A stretch of 64,000 bases of DNA from Candidatus Rhodoferax mariagerensis (GTDB lineage Bacteria; Pseudomonadota; Gammaproteobacteria; Burkholderiales; Burkholderiaceae_C), in the NCBI GenBank assembly GCA_016719055.1, contig JADKAW010000047.1:65137-129136 (forward strand), in the 5' to 3' direction. Positions 8,303 to 16,538 of this stretch are shown one piece after another. Below the pieces are notes generated by a model, which worked only from the letters and a program-made list of their open reading frames with translations, was not told the DNA's origin and searched no databases. The position numbers were made by a program, and so were the translations under genes. Each line of letters begins with the position of its first letter. Positions within the stretch are counted from its first letter, which is position 1.

Positions 8303-11300
8303 ATGGACCTCCCCAAACTCTCCGTTGGCAAGCGCTACACCTTGCCACGCCCCGCAGGCAGCGCCGATGCCTTGCTTTTGGCACAATTGGCGCTGCGCGA
8401 CAAAGCGCAGGGCAAAGTCACCGCCATCGTCACTGCAGACGCGCCTGACGCCCAGCGGCTCATCGACGAAATGGCGTTTTTTGCACCCGACTTGCGCTGT
8501 GTGCTGTTCCCCGATTGGGAGACCCTGCCCTACGACACGTTTTCGCCGCACCAGGACCTGATCAGCGAGCGCCTGGCCACCTTGTGGCGCATCAGTCAGC
8601 ATGACCGCGGCACCGGAGCCGACGTGGTGCTGGTGCCCGCCACCACCGCGCTGTACCGGCTGGCACCGCCCAGTTTTCTGGCCGGTACCACCTTTCATTT
8701 CAAGGTTAAGCAGCGCCTCAACGAGGCCAAGCTCAAGGCGCAGCTGACATTGGCGGGCTACAGCCATGTGACGCAAGTGGTCAGCCCGGGCGAATACGCC
8801 GTGCGCGGCGGACTGATCGACCTGTTTCCAATGGGAAGCCCGGTGCCCTACCGAGTAGACTTGTTTGACGACGAAATCGACAGTATCCGCACCTTCGATC
8901 CTGATAGCCAGCGCAGCCTGTACCCGGTGCCTGAAGTGCGGCTGCTGCCCGGGCGCGAGTTTCCGATGGATGACGAGGCACGCGCGCGTTTTCGCCATCG
9001 CTGGCGTGAGCTGCTCGAAGGCGACCCAACGCGTAGCCGCATCTACAAAGACATGGGCCATGGCGTGGCCATGGCGGGCATTGAGTATTACCTGCCGCTG
9101 TTTTTTGAAGCCACGGCCACGGTGTTTGATTACCTGGGCGAGGCCGCCACCGTGGTGTTACACGGCGATCTGGAGCCAGCTTTTGCCCACTTCTGGCAGG
9201 ACACCCGCGAGCGCCATCGGCTGCTGCAAGGCGACCCGGAGCGCCCGGTGTTGCCGCCCGACGCACTGTTTTTAAGCGCCGAGCAGTTTTATGCGCAGGT
9301 CAAACCGCATGCGCAACTGGCGCTGCGGCCAGCACCGACACAGATGGAGGTCTTTGCTGAATTTGCAGCATTGCCAGCACTGACCGTGGTGCGCGGAGCT
9401 GAAGACCCGCTGCTCAGCCTCAAGCAGCACATCCGCAACACCCATCAACGGGTGTTGGTGCTGGCTGAGAGTGATGGCCGACGCGCCAGTTTGCTCGACT
9501 TTTTACACAGCAGCGCGTTTGATCCGCCTGCGTTTGACTCCTTGCAAAAGTTTCTGACCAGCAGCGAAAAGATTGGCATCGCTACCAGCAGCCTGGCCAC
9601 CGGTTTTAGCTGGCTGGAAACCGGTGTTGACTTTGTCACCGAAACCGAGCTGTTTGCCGCCAGCCCGACCACCCGTCGGCGCAAAAAACAGGAGCAGATC
9701 AGCGACGTTGAGGCACTGATCAAGGACCTCAGCGAGCTCAAGGTGGGTGACCCGGTGGTGCACAGCGCCCACGGCATTGGCCGCTACCGGGGCCTGATCA
9801 ACCTCGACCTGGGTAACAAGCTGCCCAATGGCGAGCCTGAAATCCAGGAGTTTTTGCACCTGGAATACGCCGACAAGGCCACGCTGTATGTGCCAGTGAG
9901 CCAGTTGCAGCTGATCAGCCGCTACACCGGTGTCAGCCCGGACGAAGCGCCGCTGCACAAGCTCGGCAGCGGCCAGTGGGACAAAGCCAAACGCAAGGCC
10001 GCCGAGCAGGTGCGCGACAGCGCCGCCGAGTTGCTCAACATCTACGCGCGCCGTGCGGCACGCGCCGGCCACGCCTTCCGCTACAGCCCCAACGACTACG
10101 AGACCTTTGCCAATGACTTTGGCTTTGAAGAAACTGCCGACCAGACAGCCGCCATCCACGCGGTGATTCAAGACATGATCAGCCCGCGCCCGATGGACCG
10201 GCTGATTTGTGGTGATGTGGGCTTTGGCAAAACCGAGGTGGCTCTGCGCGCCGCCTTTATTGCCATCACCGGGGGCAAACAGGTCGCCTTTTTAGCACCA
10301 ACCACCTTGCTGGCCGAGCAGCATTTCCAGACGCTGGTGGACCGGTTTGCCAAATGGCCGGTGATAGTAGCCGAAATGAGCCGCTTTCGCTCTGGCAAGG
10401 AAATCACCGCTGCGCTCAAGGGCGTGGCAGATGGCACCATCGACATTGTGGTTGGCACCCATAAGCTGCTATCCGAATCGACCAAGTTCAAGGACTTGGG
10501 GCTACTCATCATCGATGAGGAACACCGCTTTGGTGTGCGCCACAAAGAGCAGATGAAAGCGCTGCGTGCCGAGGTCGATGTGCTCACTTTGACCGCCACA
10601 CCCATTCCGCGCACGCTGGGCATGGCGCTCGAAGGGCTGCGCGATCTGAGTGTGATCGCCACCGCCCCGCAGCGACGTCTGGCCATCAAGACCTTTGTGC
10701 GCACCGAGGGCAATGGCGTGATCCGCGAAGCCGTGCTGCGCGAACTCAAACGCGGCGGACAGGTGTACTTTTTGCACAACGAGGTCGAGACCATTGAGAA
10801 CCGCCGCGCAAAACTGGAAGAACTGTTACCCGAGGCGCGTATTGCCGTGGCGCACGGCCAGATGCCCGAGCGACAACTGGAGTCGGTGATGCGCGACTTT
10901 GTCGCCCAGCGCAGCAATGTGCTGCTGTGCTCGACCATCATCGAAACCGGCATTGACGTGCCTACCGCCAACACCATCGTGATGAGCCGCGCCGACAAGT
11001 TTGGCCTGGCGCAGTTGCACCAGTTGCGCGGGCGTGTTGGCCGCAGCCACCACCAGGCCTATGCCTACCTGATGGTGCCGGATCTGGAAGGGCTGACCAA
11101 ACAGGCCACGCTGCGGCTGGACGCGATTCAGGCCATGGAAGAACTCGGCAGCGGCTTTTATTTGGCCATGCACGACCTGGAAATTCGTGGTGCCGGGGAG
11201 GTGCTGGGTGAAAACCAGAGCGGCAACATGCTCGAAGTGGGCTTTCAGCTCTACAACGAGATGCTGAGCGAGGCGGTGCGTTGCCTGAAAGCTGGCATTG

Positions 11301-11806
11301 AGCCCGATTTACTCAACCCCATGAATGTGGCGACTGACATTAACTTACACGCCCCGGCGCTGTTGCCTGATGACTTTTGTGGCGATGTGCACCTGCGCCT
11401 GAGTTTTTACAAGAAGCTAGCCACCGCCAAAACCGTCAATCAAATTGACGCGCTGATGGAAGAGATCATCGACCGCTTTGGCAAGCTGCCCGCGCAGGCG
11501 CAGACGCTGATCGACGTGCACCGGCTGCGATGCTTAAGTCAGCCCTACGGCGTGACCAAGGTGGACGCCGCGCCTGGCGTGATCACCATCACCTTTAAGA
11601 AAGACCCGCCAGTTGATGCGATGAAGATCATCGCGCTGATCCAGAAAAACAAACACATTAAGCTCGCAGGCAATGAAAAATTGCGCATTGAGTGTGCCCT
11701 GCCATTGCCACAAGACCGGGCGAAGACGGTGCGTGATTTGCTCAAAAACCTGGGGCAACCGGGGCTGACCACGGCAGTGACCACGACAACTGGCTCATCA
11801 ACCTAG
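8303..11806 (+). CDS. mfd: Transcription-repair coupling factor
   Basis: Large DNA translocase (1167 aa) that removes RNA polymerase stalled at lesions and recruits UvrA. Domains in order: the UvrB-like N-terminal module; the RNA-polymerase-interacting domain beginning VGDPVVHSAHGIGRYRG (near residue 482); then the superfamily 2 helicase with Walker A GDVGFGKTEVALRAAF, DEEH box IIDEEHRFG, TATPIPRTLGM, and late motifs including GRVGRSHHQAYAY; then the C-terminal TRCF domain. Length and motif order are normal. Its TAG stop lies inside the left arm of a 116-bp inverted-repeat element, so the last codons may derive from that insertion. Confidence 0.98.
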   Translation: MDLPKLSVGKRYTLPRPAGSADALLLAQLALRDKAQGKVTAIVTADAPDAQRLIDEMAFFAPDLRCVLFPDWETLPYDTFSPHQDLISERLATLWRISQHDRGTGADVVLVPATTALYRLAPPSFLAGTTFHFKVKQRLNEAKLKAQLTLAGYSHVTQVVSPGEYAVRGGLIDLFPMGSPVPYRVDLFDDEIDSIRTFDPDSQRSLYPVPEVRLLPGREFPMDDEARARFRHRWRELLEGDPTRSRIYKDMGHGVAMAGIEYYLPLFFEATATVFDYLGEAATVVLHGDLEPAFAHFWQDTRERHRLLQGDPERPVLPPDALFLSAEQFYAQVKPHAQLALRPAPTQMEVFAEFAALPALTVVRGAEDPLLSLKQHIRNTHQRVLVLAESDGRRASLLDFLHSSAFDPPAFDSLQKFLTSSEKIGIATSSLATGFSWLETGVDFVTETELFAASPTTRRRKKQEQISDVEALIKDLSELKVGDPVVHSAHGIGRYRGLINLDLGNKLPNGEPEIQEFLHLEYADKATLYVPVSQLQLISRYTGVSPDEAPLHKLGSGQWDKAKRKAAEQVRDSAAELLNIYARRAARAGHAFRYSPNDYETFANDFGFEETADQTAAIHAVIQDMISPRPMDRLICGDVGFGKTEVALRAAFIAITGGKQVAFLAPTTLLAEQHFQTLVDRFAKWPVIVAEMSRFRSGKEITAALKGVADGTIDIVVGTHKLLSESTKFKDLGLLIIDEEHRFGVRHKEQMKALRAEVDVLTLTATPIPRTLGMALEGLRDLSVIATAPQRRLAIKTFVRTEGNGVIREAVLRELKRGGQVYFLHNEVETIENRRAKLEELLPEARIAVAHGQMPERQLESVMRDFVAQRSNVLLCSTIIETGIDVPTANTIVMSRADKFGLAQLHQLRGRVGRSHHQAYAYLMVPDLEGLTKQATLRLDAIQAMEELGSGFYLAMHDLEIRGAGEVLGENQSGNMLEVGFQLYNEMLSEAVRCLKAGIEPDLLNPMNVATDINLHAPALLPDDFCGDVHLRLSFYKKLATAKTVNQIDALMEEIIDRFGKLPAQAQTLIDVHRLRCLSQPYGVTKVDAAPGVITITFKKDPPVDAMKIIALIQKNKHIKLAGNEKLRIECALPLPQDRAKTVRDLLKNLGQPGLTTAVTTTTGSST

Positions 11807-11917
11807 GGGGCTGTCGGACTTAGGGCGTCGAAAGCGTTCTCGCAGAGCGGCGAAGCCAAAAATGGACCGCTGAGGTCGATTTGCAGCCGACGATCCTAAG
11901 TCCGACAGGCTCCTAGG
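11802..11917. mobile_element. MITE-like element with 23-bp terminal inverted repeats overlapping the mfd stop
   Basis: The left arm 11802-11824 and the right arm 11895-11917 match as inverse complements at 21 of 23 positions; both begin CCTAGG and end with GTCGGACTTAGG. The inner ends continue pairing (CGTCG with CGACG). The 70-bp interior has no reading frame. The mfd TAG stop at 11804-11806 lies in the left arm. It could serve as a terminator hairpin, although no T tract is present. From 11918 to the next gene at 12192 nothing else is seen. Confidence 0.6.
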
Positions 11918-12191
11918 TTCCCGTCGTCTTCAATTGACCGCTTGTGTTCTTCAGTGAGCGCGCTACGCACCTGAGGTCCAAGCACAACCTACAACCTGCA
12001 TTGCCACCCAGTCGCCTGAAAACACATTGGCTCCTGCCCGTCAAGAATAGGCCTGCGGGTGCCAATTCCGGTCACTAGAATTGGTCACCCTATCTCGGTT
12101 GGCCAAAATGCCTTCTGGCCCTGATGTCTTAAGCACTGCAAGCTATGAATAGCATCGTATTGATCGAACCACCACATCTACTGGAGACCCC

Positions 12192-12506
12192 ATGATCCTC
12201 GAACTTGCAGATTTTTCCATCCATCCCGACCAGAATGCAGCGTTTGAAGAAGCCATCCAGCGCGGCCTGGCAACCGTGCTTGTCAACGCCAAAGGCTTTG
12301 AAGGCTTCAAGGTCAACCGCTGCATTGAAAACCCGCAACGCTATATCCTGCAAGTTTTCTGGACCACACTTGAAAACCACACGGTGGACTTTCGCGAATC
12401 ACCCGCGTTTGTGGCCTGGCGCGCCATCGTCGGGCCTTTTTTTGCGGCGGCACCGGTGGTACAGCACTTTGACCTGGTGGCCAAATCCGAGTCACTGAAG
12501 GGCTGA
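12192..12506 (+). CDS. Antibiotic biosynthesis monooxygenase (ABM) domain protein
   Basis: A small 104-aa ferredoxin-like-fold protein of the ABM family, heme- or cofactor-free oxygenases and stress proteins of about 100 aa. Typical features are the opening beta strand ILELADFSI, the helix with FEEAIQRGL, the GFEGFKVNRC segment and the strand YILQVFWTTLENH. Followed after 3 bp by a fumarylacetoacetate-hydrolase family gene on the same strand, so the two are likely co-transcribed, possibly in breakdown of an aromatic compound (inference). Confidence 0.75.
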   Translation: MILELADFSIHPDQNAAFEEAIQRGLATVLVNAKGFEGFKVNRCIENPQRYILQVFWTTLENHTVDFRESPAFVAWRAIVGPFFAAAPVVQHFDLVAKSESLKG

Positions 12507-12509
12507 GCG

Positions 12510-13205
12510 ATGGACTATTGTTTTGCACCCGCGCCCACAGTGTCTGTGCCCGTGGTCGGGCAGTCAGCCGAGTTTCCGGTGCACCGTATTTACTGTGTTG
12601 CCCGCAACTTTGAAGACCACGCTCGGGAGATGGGCCAAAGCGACCGTGAGCCACCTTTTTTCTTCATGAAACCGGCCGATGCGGTGGTGGTGGTGCCCGC
12701 CGGCGAAGCGGTCACCCTGCCCTACCCCAGCCTAACGCACAACCTGCACCACGAAATTGAACTGGTGGTGGCCATCGGTAAGGGCGGCTCCAACATCGCC
12801 GTGGAACACGCCGCCGAGCACATTTTTGGCTACGCCGTGGGTCTGGACATGACCCGGCGCGACCTGCAAAACGACATGAAAAAGCAGGGCCGCCCCTGGT
12901 GTATTGGCAAGGGCTTTGACCATTCGGCACCGATTGGCCCGATCACAACCACGCAGCATGTGCCTGACATCCAGCAGGCCACCCTCTGCCTGCAGGTCAA
13001 TGGCACGGTTCGCCAGCAAAGCCAGATCAGCCAGCTGATCTGGAATGTGGCTGAGACCATAACGCAGATCTCCGCCGCTTGGGCGTTGCAGCCTGGCGAT
13101 CTGATCTACACCGGCACGCCTGCCGGTGTCGGTGCCGTCGTGGCGGGTGACACACTGGCTGGCAGCATCGACGGGCTGACGCCCATCGCGCTCACGGTGG
13201 GTTAG
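12510..13205 (+). CDS. Fumarylacetoacetate hydrolase family protein (fumarylpyruvate hydrolase-like)
   Basis: A 231-aa hydrolase or decarboxylase of the FAH superfamily, which cleaves C-C bonds in ring-fission products of aromatic catabolism. The hallmark regions are present: VARNFEDHAREMG at the start, FFFMKPADAVV, the metal-binding glutamates in HHEIELVVAIGKGG, GYAVGLDMTRRDLQ, and YTGTPAGVGAV near the end. The length suits the short fumarylpyruvate hydrolase type rather than full FAH. Its start follows the ABM gene stop by three bases. Substrate not determined. Confidence 0.88.
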   Translation: MDYCFAPAPTVSVPVVGQSAEFPVHRIYCVARNFEDHAREMGQSDREPPFFFMKPADAVVVVPAGEAVTLPYPSLTHNLHHEIELVVAIGKGGSNIAVEHAAEHIFGYAVGLDMTRRDLQNDMKKQGRPWCIGKGFDHSAPIGPITTTQHVPDIQQATLCLQVNGTVRQQSQISQLIWNVAETITQISAAWALQPGDLIYTGTPAGVGAVVAGDTLAGSIDGLTPIALTVG

Positions 13206-13302
13206 TCAGGCAACACCTTGCGCCGAAGGCGTCTTGTCTGTCAGAGCGGCCATTTTGCACTGTGGCAGGCACGCTGTCTGGGTTTCAAATTACACTGCAA
13301 TC

Positions 13303-13848
13303 ATGCAACGCCCGCCTTCCAAACACTGCAGAAACTGCGGCACCACCGTGGTCCGGCGGGTGCCCGACGACGGCGACACCCGGGTGCGTGGCGTCTGCCC
13401 CAATTGCAAGACCGTTCACTATGACAACCCGCTCAACGTGGTGGGCACCATTCCTTACCTGGGTGAGCGGGTTTTGCTGTGCAAGCGCAACATTGAGCCG
13501 CGTTTTGGCAAATGGACGCTTCCTGCCGGTTTTATGGAGCTCGATGAAACCGTGGCCGAAGGTGCAGCGCGCGAAACGGTCGAAGAAGCCGGTGCGCAGT
13601 TTGAAATGGGCGACTTTTTTTCGCTGGTCAACATTGCCCGGGTGGGCCAGGTCCACATGTTTTACCGCGCCCGGCTGCTGAGCGACCAGTTTGACCCCGG
13701 CCACGAAACCACAGAAGCCCGCCTGTTTTACGAGCACGAGATTCCGTGGGACGAGATTGCCTTCAGGACCGTGGGCGAAACCCTGAAACGTTATTTTGCC
13801 GACCGCCGCGACGGTCAGTTTTCGATTCATGTCTTTGATATCACCTGA
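13303..13848 (+). CDS. Nudix hydrolase with N-terminal zinc ribbon
   Basis: A 181-aa pyrophosphohydrolase. The ATG at 13303 is chosen because the frame upstream (from 13234) is not protein-like. The N-terminus has a zinc ribbon with cysteines in HCRNCG and CPNC. The Nudix box GFMELDETVAEGAARETVEEAG near residues 75-96 has all catalytic positions (G, E, RE, EE, G). The order zinc ribbon then Nudix resembles the NudC group of NADH/RNA-cap hydrolases, though this protein is shorter than NudC. Substrate unknown. Confidence 0.88.
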   Translation: MQRPPSKHCRNCGTTVVRRVPDDGDTRVRGVCPNCKTVHYDNPLNVVGTIPYLGERVLLCKRNIEPRFGKWTLPAGFMELDETVAEGAARETVEEAGAQFEMGDFFSLVNIARVGQVHMFYRARLLSDQFDPGHETTEARLFYEHEIPWDEIAFRTVGETLKRYFADRRDGQFSIHVFDIT

Positions 13849-13948
13849 CCAGCAAGCCACACTGGTGCTGTGGTGTTACCGTGGCGGCCATTTTTTTGTG
13901 ACCAGTGTGCTCGACGACCCGGCCTGGCTGGCGCTGATGTTTTGTTAG
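13829..13948 (+). CDS. Possible 39-aa small protein overlapping the Nudix gene end
   Basis: An ATG-started frame overlapping the Nudix gene by 20 bases encodes 39 residues containing LVLWCYRGGHFFVTSV, which looks folded rather than random. There is no ribosome site I can defend. It may be a true small protein or the start of a lost gene. Confidence 0.25.
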   Translation: MSLISPDQQATLVLWCYRGGHFFVTSVLDDPAWLALMFC

Positions 13949-14017
13949 TATTTTTTTGGTCTTTTTCGCCTCCAGCCCAATCATCATCTGCGCTGGCAGC
14001 TATTATTTTTAATCACC

Positions 14018-15532
14018 ATGCTGCCCTGCTACGTGCTGCTTGACCTGGAAACCACTGGCGGCAACGCACAGCAGGACCGCATCACCGAAATTGCCGCGGT
14101 GCGTTTTGAGGGGGGTGAGGAGGTGGCGCGCTGGAGCACGCTGGTCAACCCCGGCACCCGCATCTCTTACTTTATCGAGCAGCTCACTGGCATCAGCAAT
14201 GCCATGGTGGCCGATGCGCCGCGCTTTGACGAGGTGGGCGGGCAACTGCTCAAGCTGCTGGACAGCGCGGTGCTGGTAGCCCACAACGTGCGATTCGACC
14301 ACGGCTTTTTACTCAACGAATTTGCCCGCATGGACGTGAACCTGCGTGTCAAAACCCTGTGCACGGTGCGTTTGTCGCGTTTGCTGTATCCGCAGGTCAA
14401 GGGTCATGGCCTAGACGCGATCATGCAGCGCCACGGCATCAGCAGCCAAAGCCGTCACCGCGCCATGGGCGATGTCGAGGTGATGCAAACCTGGCTGGCG
14501 CTGGTCAGAGACGAGTTTGGCATCGACAAACTTCACACCCACGCCCAGACGCTGTTGCAAGGCAGTGCCGCCCTGCCGCCGCAACTTGACACCAACATTT
14601 CAGATATTCCCGAATCTGCTGGTGTGTACATCTTTTACGGCGAAGGCACGCTGCCGTTGTATGTAGGCAAAAGTATCAAACTGCGCAGCCGGGTGATGTC
14701 GCACTTTCAGGCCACCAGCCGCGAGTCGCGCGAGATGCGTATTGCCCAGGAAATTCGCCGCATCGAATGGATCGAGACTGCCGGTGAACTGGGTGCCCTG
14801 CTGCTCGAAGCACGGCTGGTAAAGCAGCAGCAACCCATTCACAACCGCCAACTGCGCCGCGCCAGCACCTTGAGCGCCTGGCGGCTAGACGCCAACCCGC
14901 ACGCCCGCCCCTTGCTGACCCTGGTGCGCGGCAGCGAACTGAACCCAGAGCAGTTTGGCAACCTGTATGGCCCGTACCGATCTAAAAACCAGGCACTCAG
15001 CCATGTGCGTGAACTGGCCGACGCCCAAGGCCTGTGCCTGCAGGCGCTGGGCCTGGAGTCAGGCAGGGGCCGCTGTTTTGCACACCAGATTGGCCATTGC
15101 AAAGGCGTGTGCTGCGGCGAAGAAGCACCCGAGCGGCATCACCTGCGGCTGCAAATGGCGCTGGTGGCCGACAAACTGCGGGTCTGGCCGTTTGCCGGAC
15201 GAGTCGGGCTGCGCGAACACCACACCTTGAGTGGACGCACCGACATCCATGTGTTTGACCAGTGGTGCCATCTGGCCACCGTGCACAGTGACGCGGAGCT
15301 GGCGGAAGTGCTGCAAAGTCGGCCGGATGCGCTGGCGTTTGATCTGGATACCTATAAGCTGGCGGTGAAACATTTGTTGCCGCCTGGTAGGGCTGGTGTT
15401 TCTTTGATTGATTTCTCCCCCACTCACTCCCCCGCCCTCTCCCGCCCCGCCGGGCGGATGAGGGAGCCAAACAGCCCGATGTGGCCGATCAACTCCCCGA
15501 AATCTGTGATCGACATCCCTGGCACTTTTTGA
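14018..15532 (+). CDS. DnaQ-type 3'-5' exonuclease fused to GIY-YIG (UvrC/Cho-like) nuclease
   Basis: A 504-aa two-nuclease protein. The N-terminal DEDDh exonuclease has Exo I LLDLETTGG, Exo II VAHNVRFDHGFL and Exo III HRAMGDVEV (residues about 7-155). The GIY-YIG domain follows near residues 200-280 (AGVYIFYGEG, LYVGKSIKLRSRV, EARLVKQQQPIHN), as in UvrC and Cho. This fused architecture is known in several bacteria and is thought to act in an alternative excision repair route. The last 40 residues after GRAGVSLIDF are low-complexity and Pro/Ser-rich, unlike the conserved part, so the original C-terminus may have been replaced. Confidence 0.88.
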   Translation: MLPCYVLLDLETTGGNAQQDRITEIAAVRFEGGEEVARWSTLVNPGTRISYFIEQLTGISNAMVADAPRFDEVGGQLLKLLDSAVLVAHNVRFDHGFLLNEFARMDVNLRVKTLCTVRLSRLLYPQVKGHGLDAIMQRHGISSQSRHRAMGDVEVMQTWLALVRDEFGIDKLHTHAQTLLQGSAALPPQLDTNISDIPESAGVYIFYGEGTLPLYVGKSIKLRSRVMSHFQATSRESREMRIAQEIRRIEWIETAGELGALLLEARLVKQQQPIHNRQLRRASTLSAWRLDANPHARPLLTLVRGSELNPEQFGNLYGPYRSKNQALSHVRELADAQGLCLQALGLESGRGRCFAHQIGHCKGVCCGEEAPERHHLRLQMALVADKLRVWPFAGRVGLREHHTLSGRTDIHVFDQWCHLATVHSDAELAEVLQSRPDALAFDLDTYKLAVKHLLPPGRAGVSLIDFSPTHSPALSRPAGRMREPNSPMWPINSPKSVIDIPGTF

Positions 15533-15740
15533 TGAAAGAAATTAATATTTTTGACTTGTAGCCCACGTGGAATAAACGCAGAAAGCTACTTATTTTATAG
15601 CAAGCGGCATTTGAAGCAGAGTATGACTCGACTGCCAGAATTCAGCGATGCACGGACGATCATTTACCATGTATTTATCCCGGCTCACTGACGCTCTGCC
15701 ACCCAGCGAACCGACTCAGGTCGCCAACACACATAAGACA
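15533..15740. other. Intergenic stretch with no recognised gene
   Basis: Between the nuclease gene and the gene fragments that follow I see no convincing reading frame, RNA gene or repeat. Confidence 0.5.
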
Positions 15741-15862
15741 CATGATGGTCTTAGGCAACAAACTGCAGATCACAAGCCAGGCTGAACTCAACCGGGTTGA
15801 AGAAAAGCTCAGCAAGGAAAAAGCCAAGCAGCTGTTTGAAAGCGTCAACTGGATGTCGGACG
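15741..15862 (+). pseudogene. N-terminal fragment of a Fic/cell-filamentation family gene
   Basis: The frame from about 15741 gives MVLGNKLQITSQAELNRVEE followed by KLSKEKAKQLFES, which resembles the start of Fic-domain adenylyltransferases (KLGITNSAELAREEERISKQKAxELF). It then loses similarity and stops at 15897 without reaching the HxFx(D/E)GN(G/K)R catalytic region. It abuts a fragment of another gene on the opposite strand, so a deletion has fused two broken genes. Assignment by eye; moderate confidence only. Confidence 0.4.
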
Positions 15863-15968
15863 AGCTGGAAATTCGCTCGATAACGAGATTGCGATGATCA
15901 AGCAGCGTCTCAAAACGCTCGCCGGTGGCCGGCGGTGCCGTGTTGTCAAACAGATTCTGGATGTTCAC
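15862..15968 (-). pseudogene. N-terminal fragment of a cupin-domain protein
   Basis: On the minus strand from a GTG at 15968 the product begins NIQNLFDNTAPPATGERF then ETLLDHRNLVIERI, resembling the start of small cupin proteins (NLFxxLP...ExFETLLexxxVRIERIVSS). The beta-barrel that should follow is absent; the frame runs into the Fic-like fragment. Confidence 0.4.
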
Positions 15969-16064
15969 GAGGGACTCCGCTTTTGCAAGGGATAACAGCT
16001 GAAGCGCAGGCAATATTCGTTGAACAAAGCAGCAAGTTTGCTAACGCCATCCCCCAGCGGCAAC

Positions 16065-16244
16065 TTATTTTTCCACGATCGTTTTGCCAATGGGTGCCAG
16101 GGCAACGAGGGCGAGTTTGATATTCTGAATGCCAAACGGAATGCCAACGATGGTGACCGCAGCCAGCAACCCGGCCAGCCACCACCCGAGCCCCATCAGG
16201 CAGCCACCAAAAATGAACCACAAAATATTGCCAATGAGACCCAT
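16065..16244 (-). CDS. Short YccF (DUF307) domain membrane protein, 59 aa
   Basis: A complete small gene: ATG at 16244, GGAG ribosome site 6 nt before it, TAA at 16065-16067. The product starts MGLIGNILWFIFGGCLMGLG, continues with WWLAGLLAAVTIVGIPFGIQ and ends PIGKTIVEK, matching the YccF/DUF307 inner-membrane domain with two hydrophobic helices and the IPFGxQxxKL turn. Usual family members carry two such domains (about 120-150 aa), so this is a single-domain version. Function of the family is unknown. It sits alone among gene fragments, but its clean ribosome site and frame suggest it is functional. From 16245 to 16538 no other feature is seen. Confidence 0.75.
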   Translation of the reverse strand: MGLIGNILWFIFGGCLMGLGWWLAGLLAAVTIVGIPFGIQNIKLALVALAPIGKTIVEK

Positions 16245-16538
16245 ATCAACTCCGGAAGGAACAACCCCAAATTTGCCAGTCTGGCACTACACCGGGTCAA
16301 GGAATCAAAATTCACTATAGCTGATGTGGAGACAACCGCAGCAGGCGCGCAACTGGGCAGCAGCGCAGGAGCTCAATGCCCAGGAATTGGCCACAAAAGT
16401 ACATCGCCAACGAGGGCATGCGTTAGTGAATTCTGTTGACGCTTGAAAACACAGATATCACCCTGAACTGAGGGGGTGTTGTAAGTGTCTGAAATAATAC
16501 AGACCAGCAATTAAACAATCAACTTTTTGAGGTCCCTG

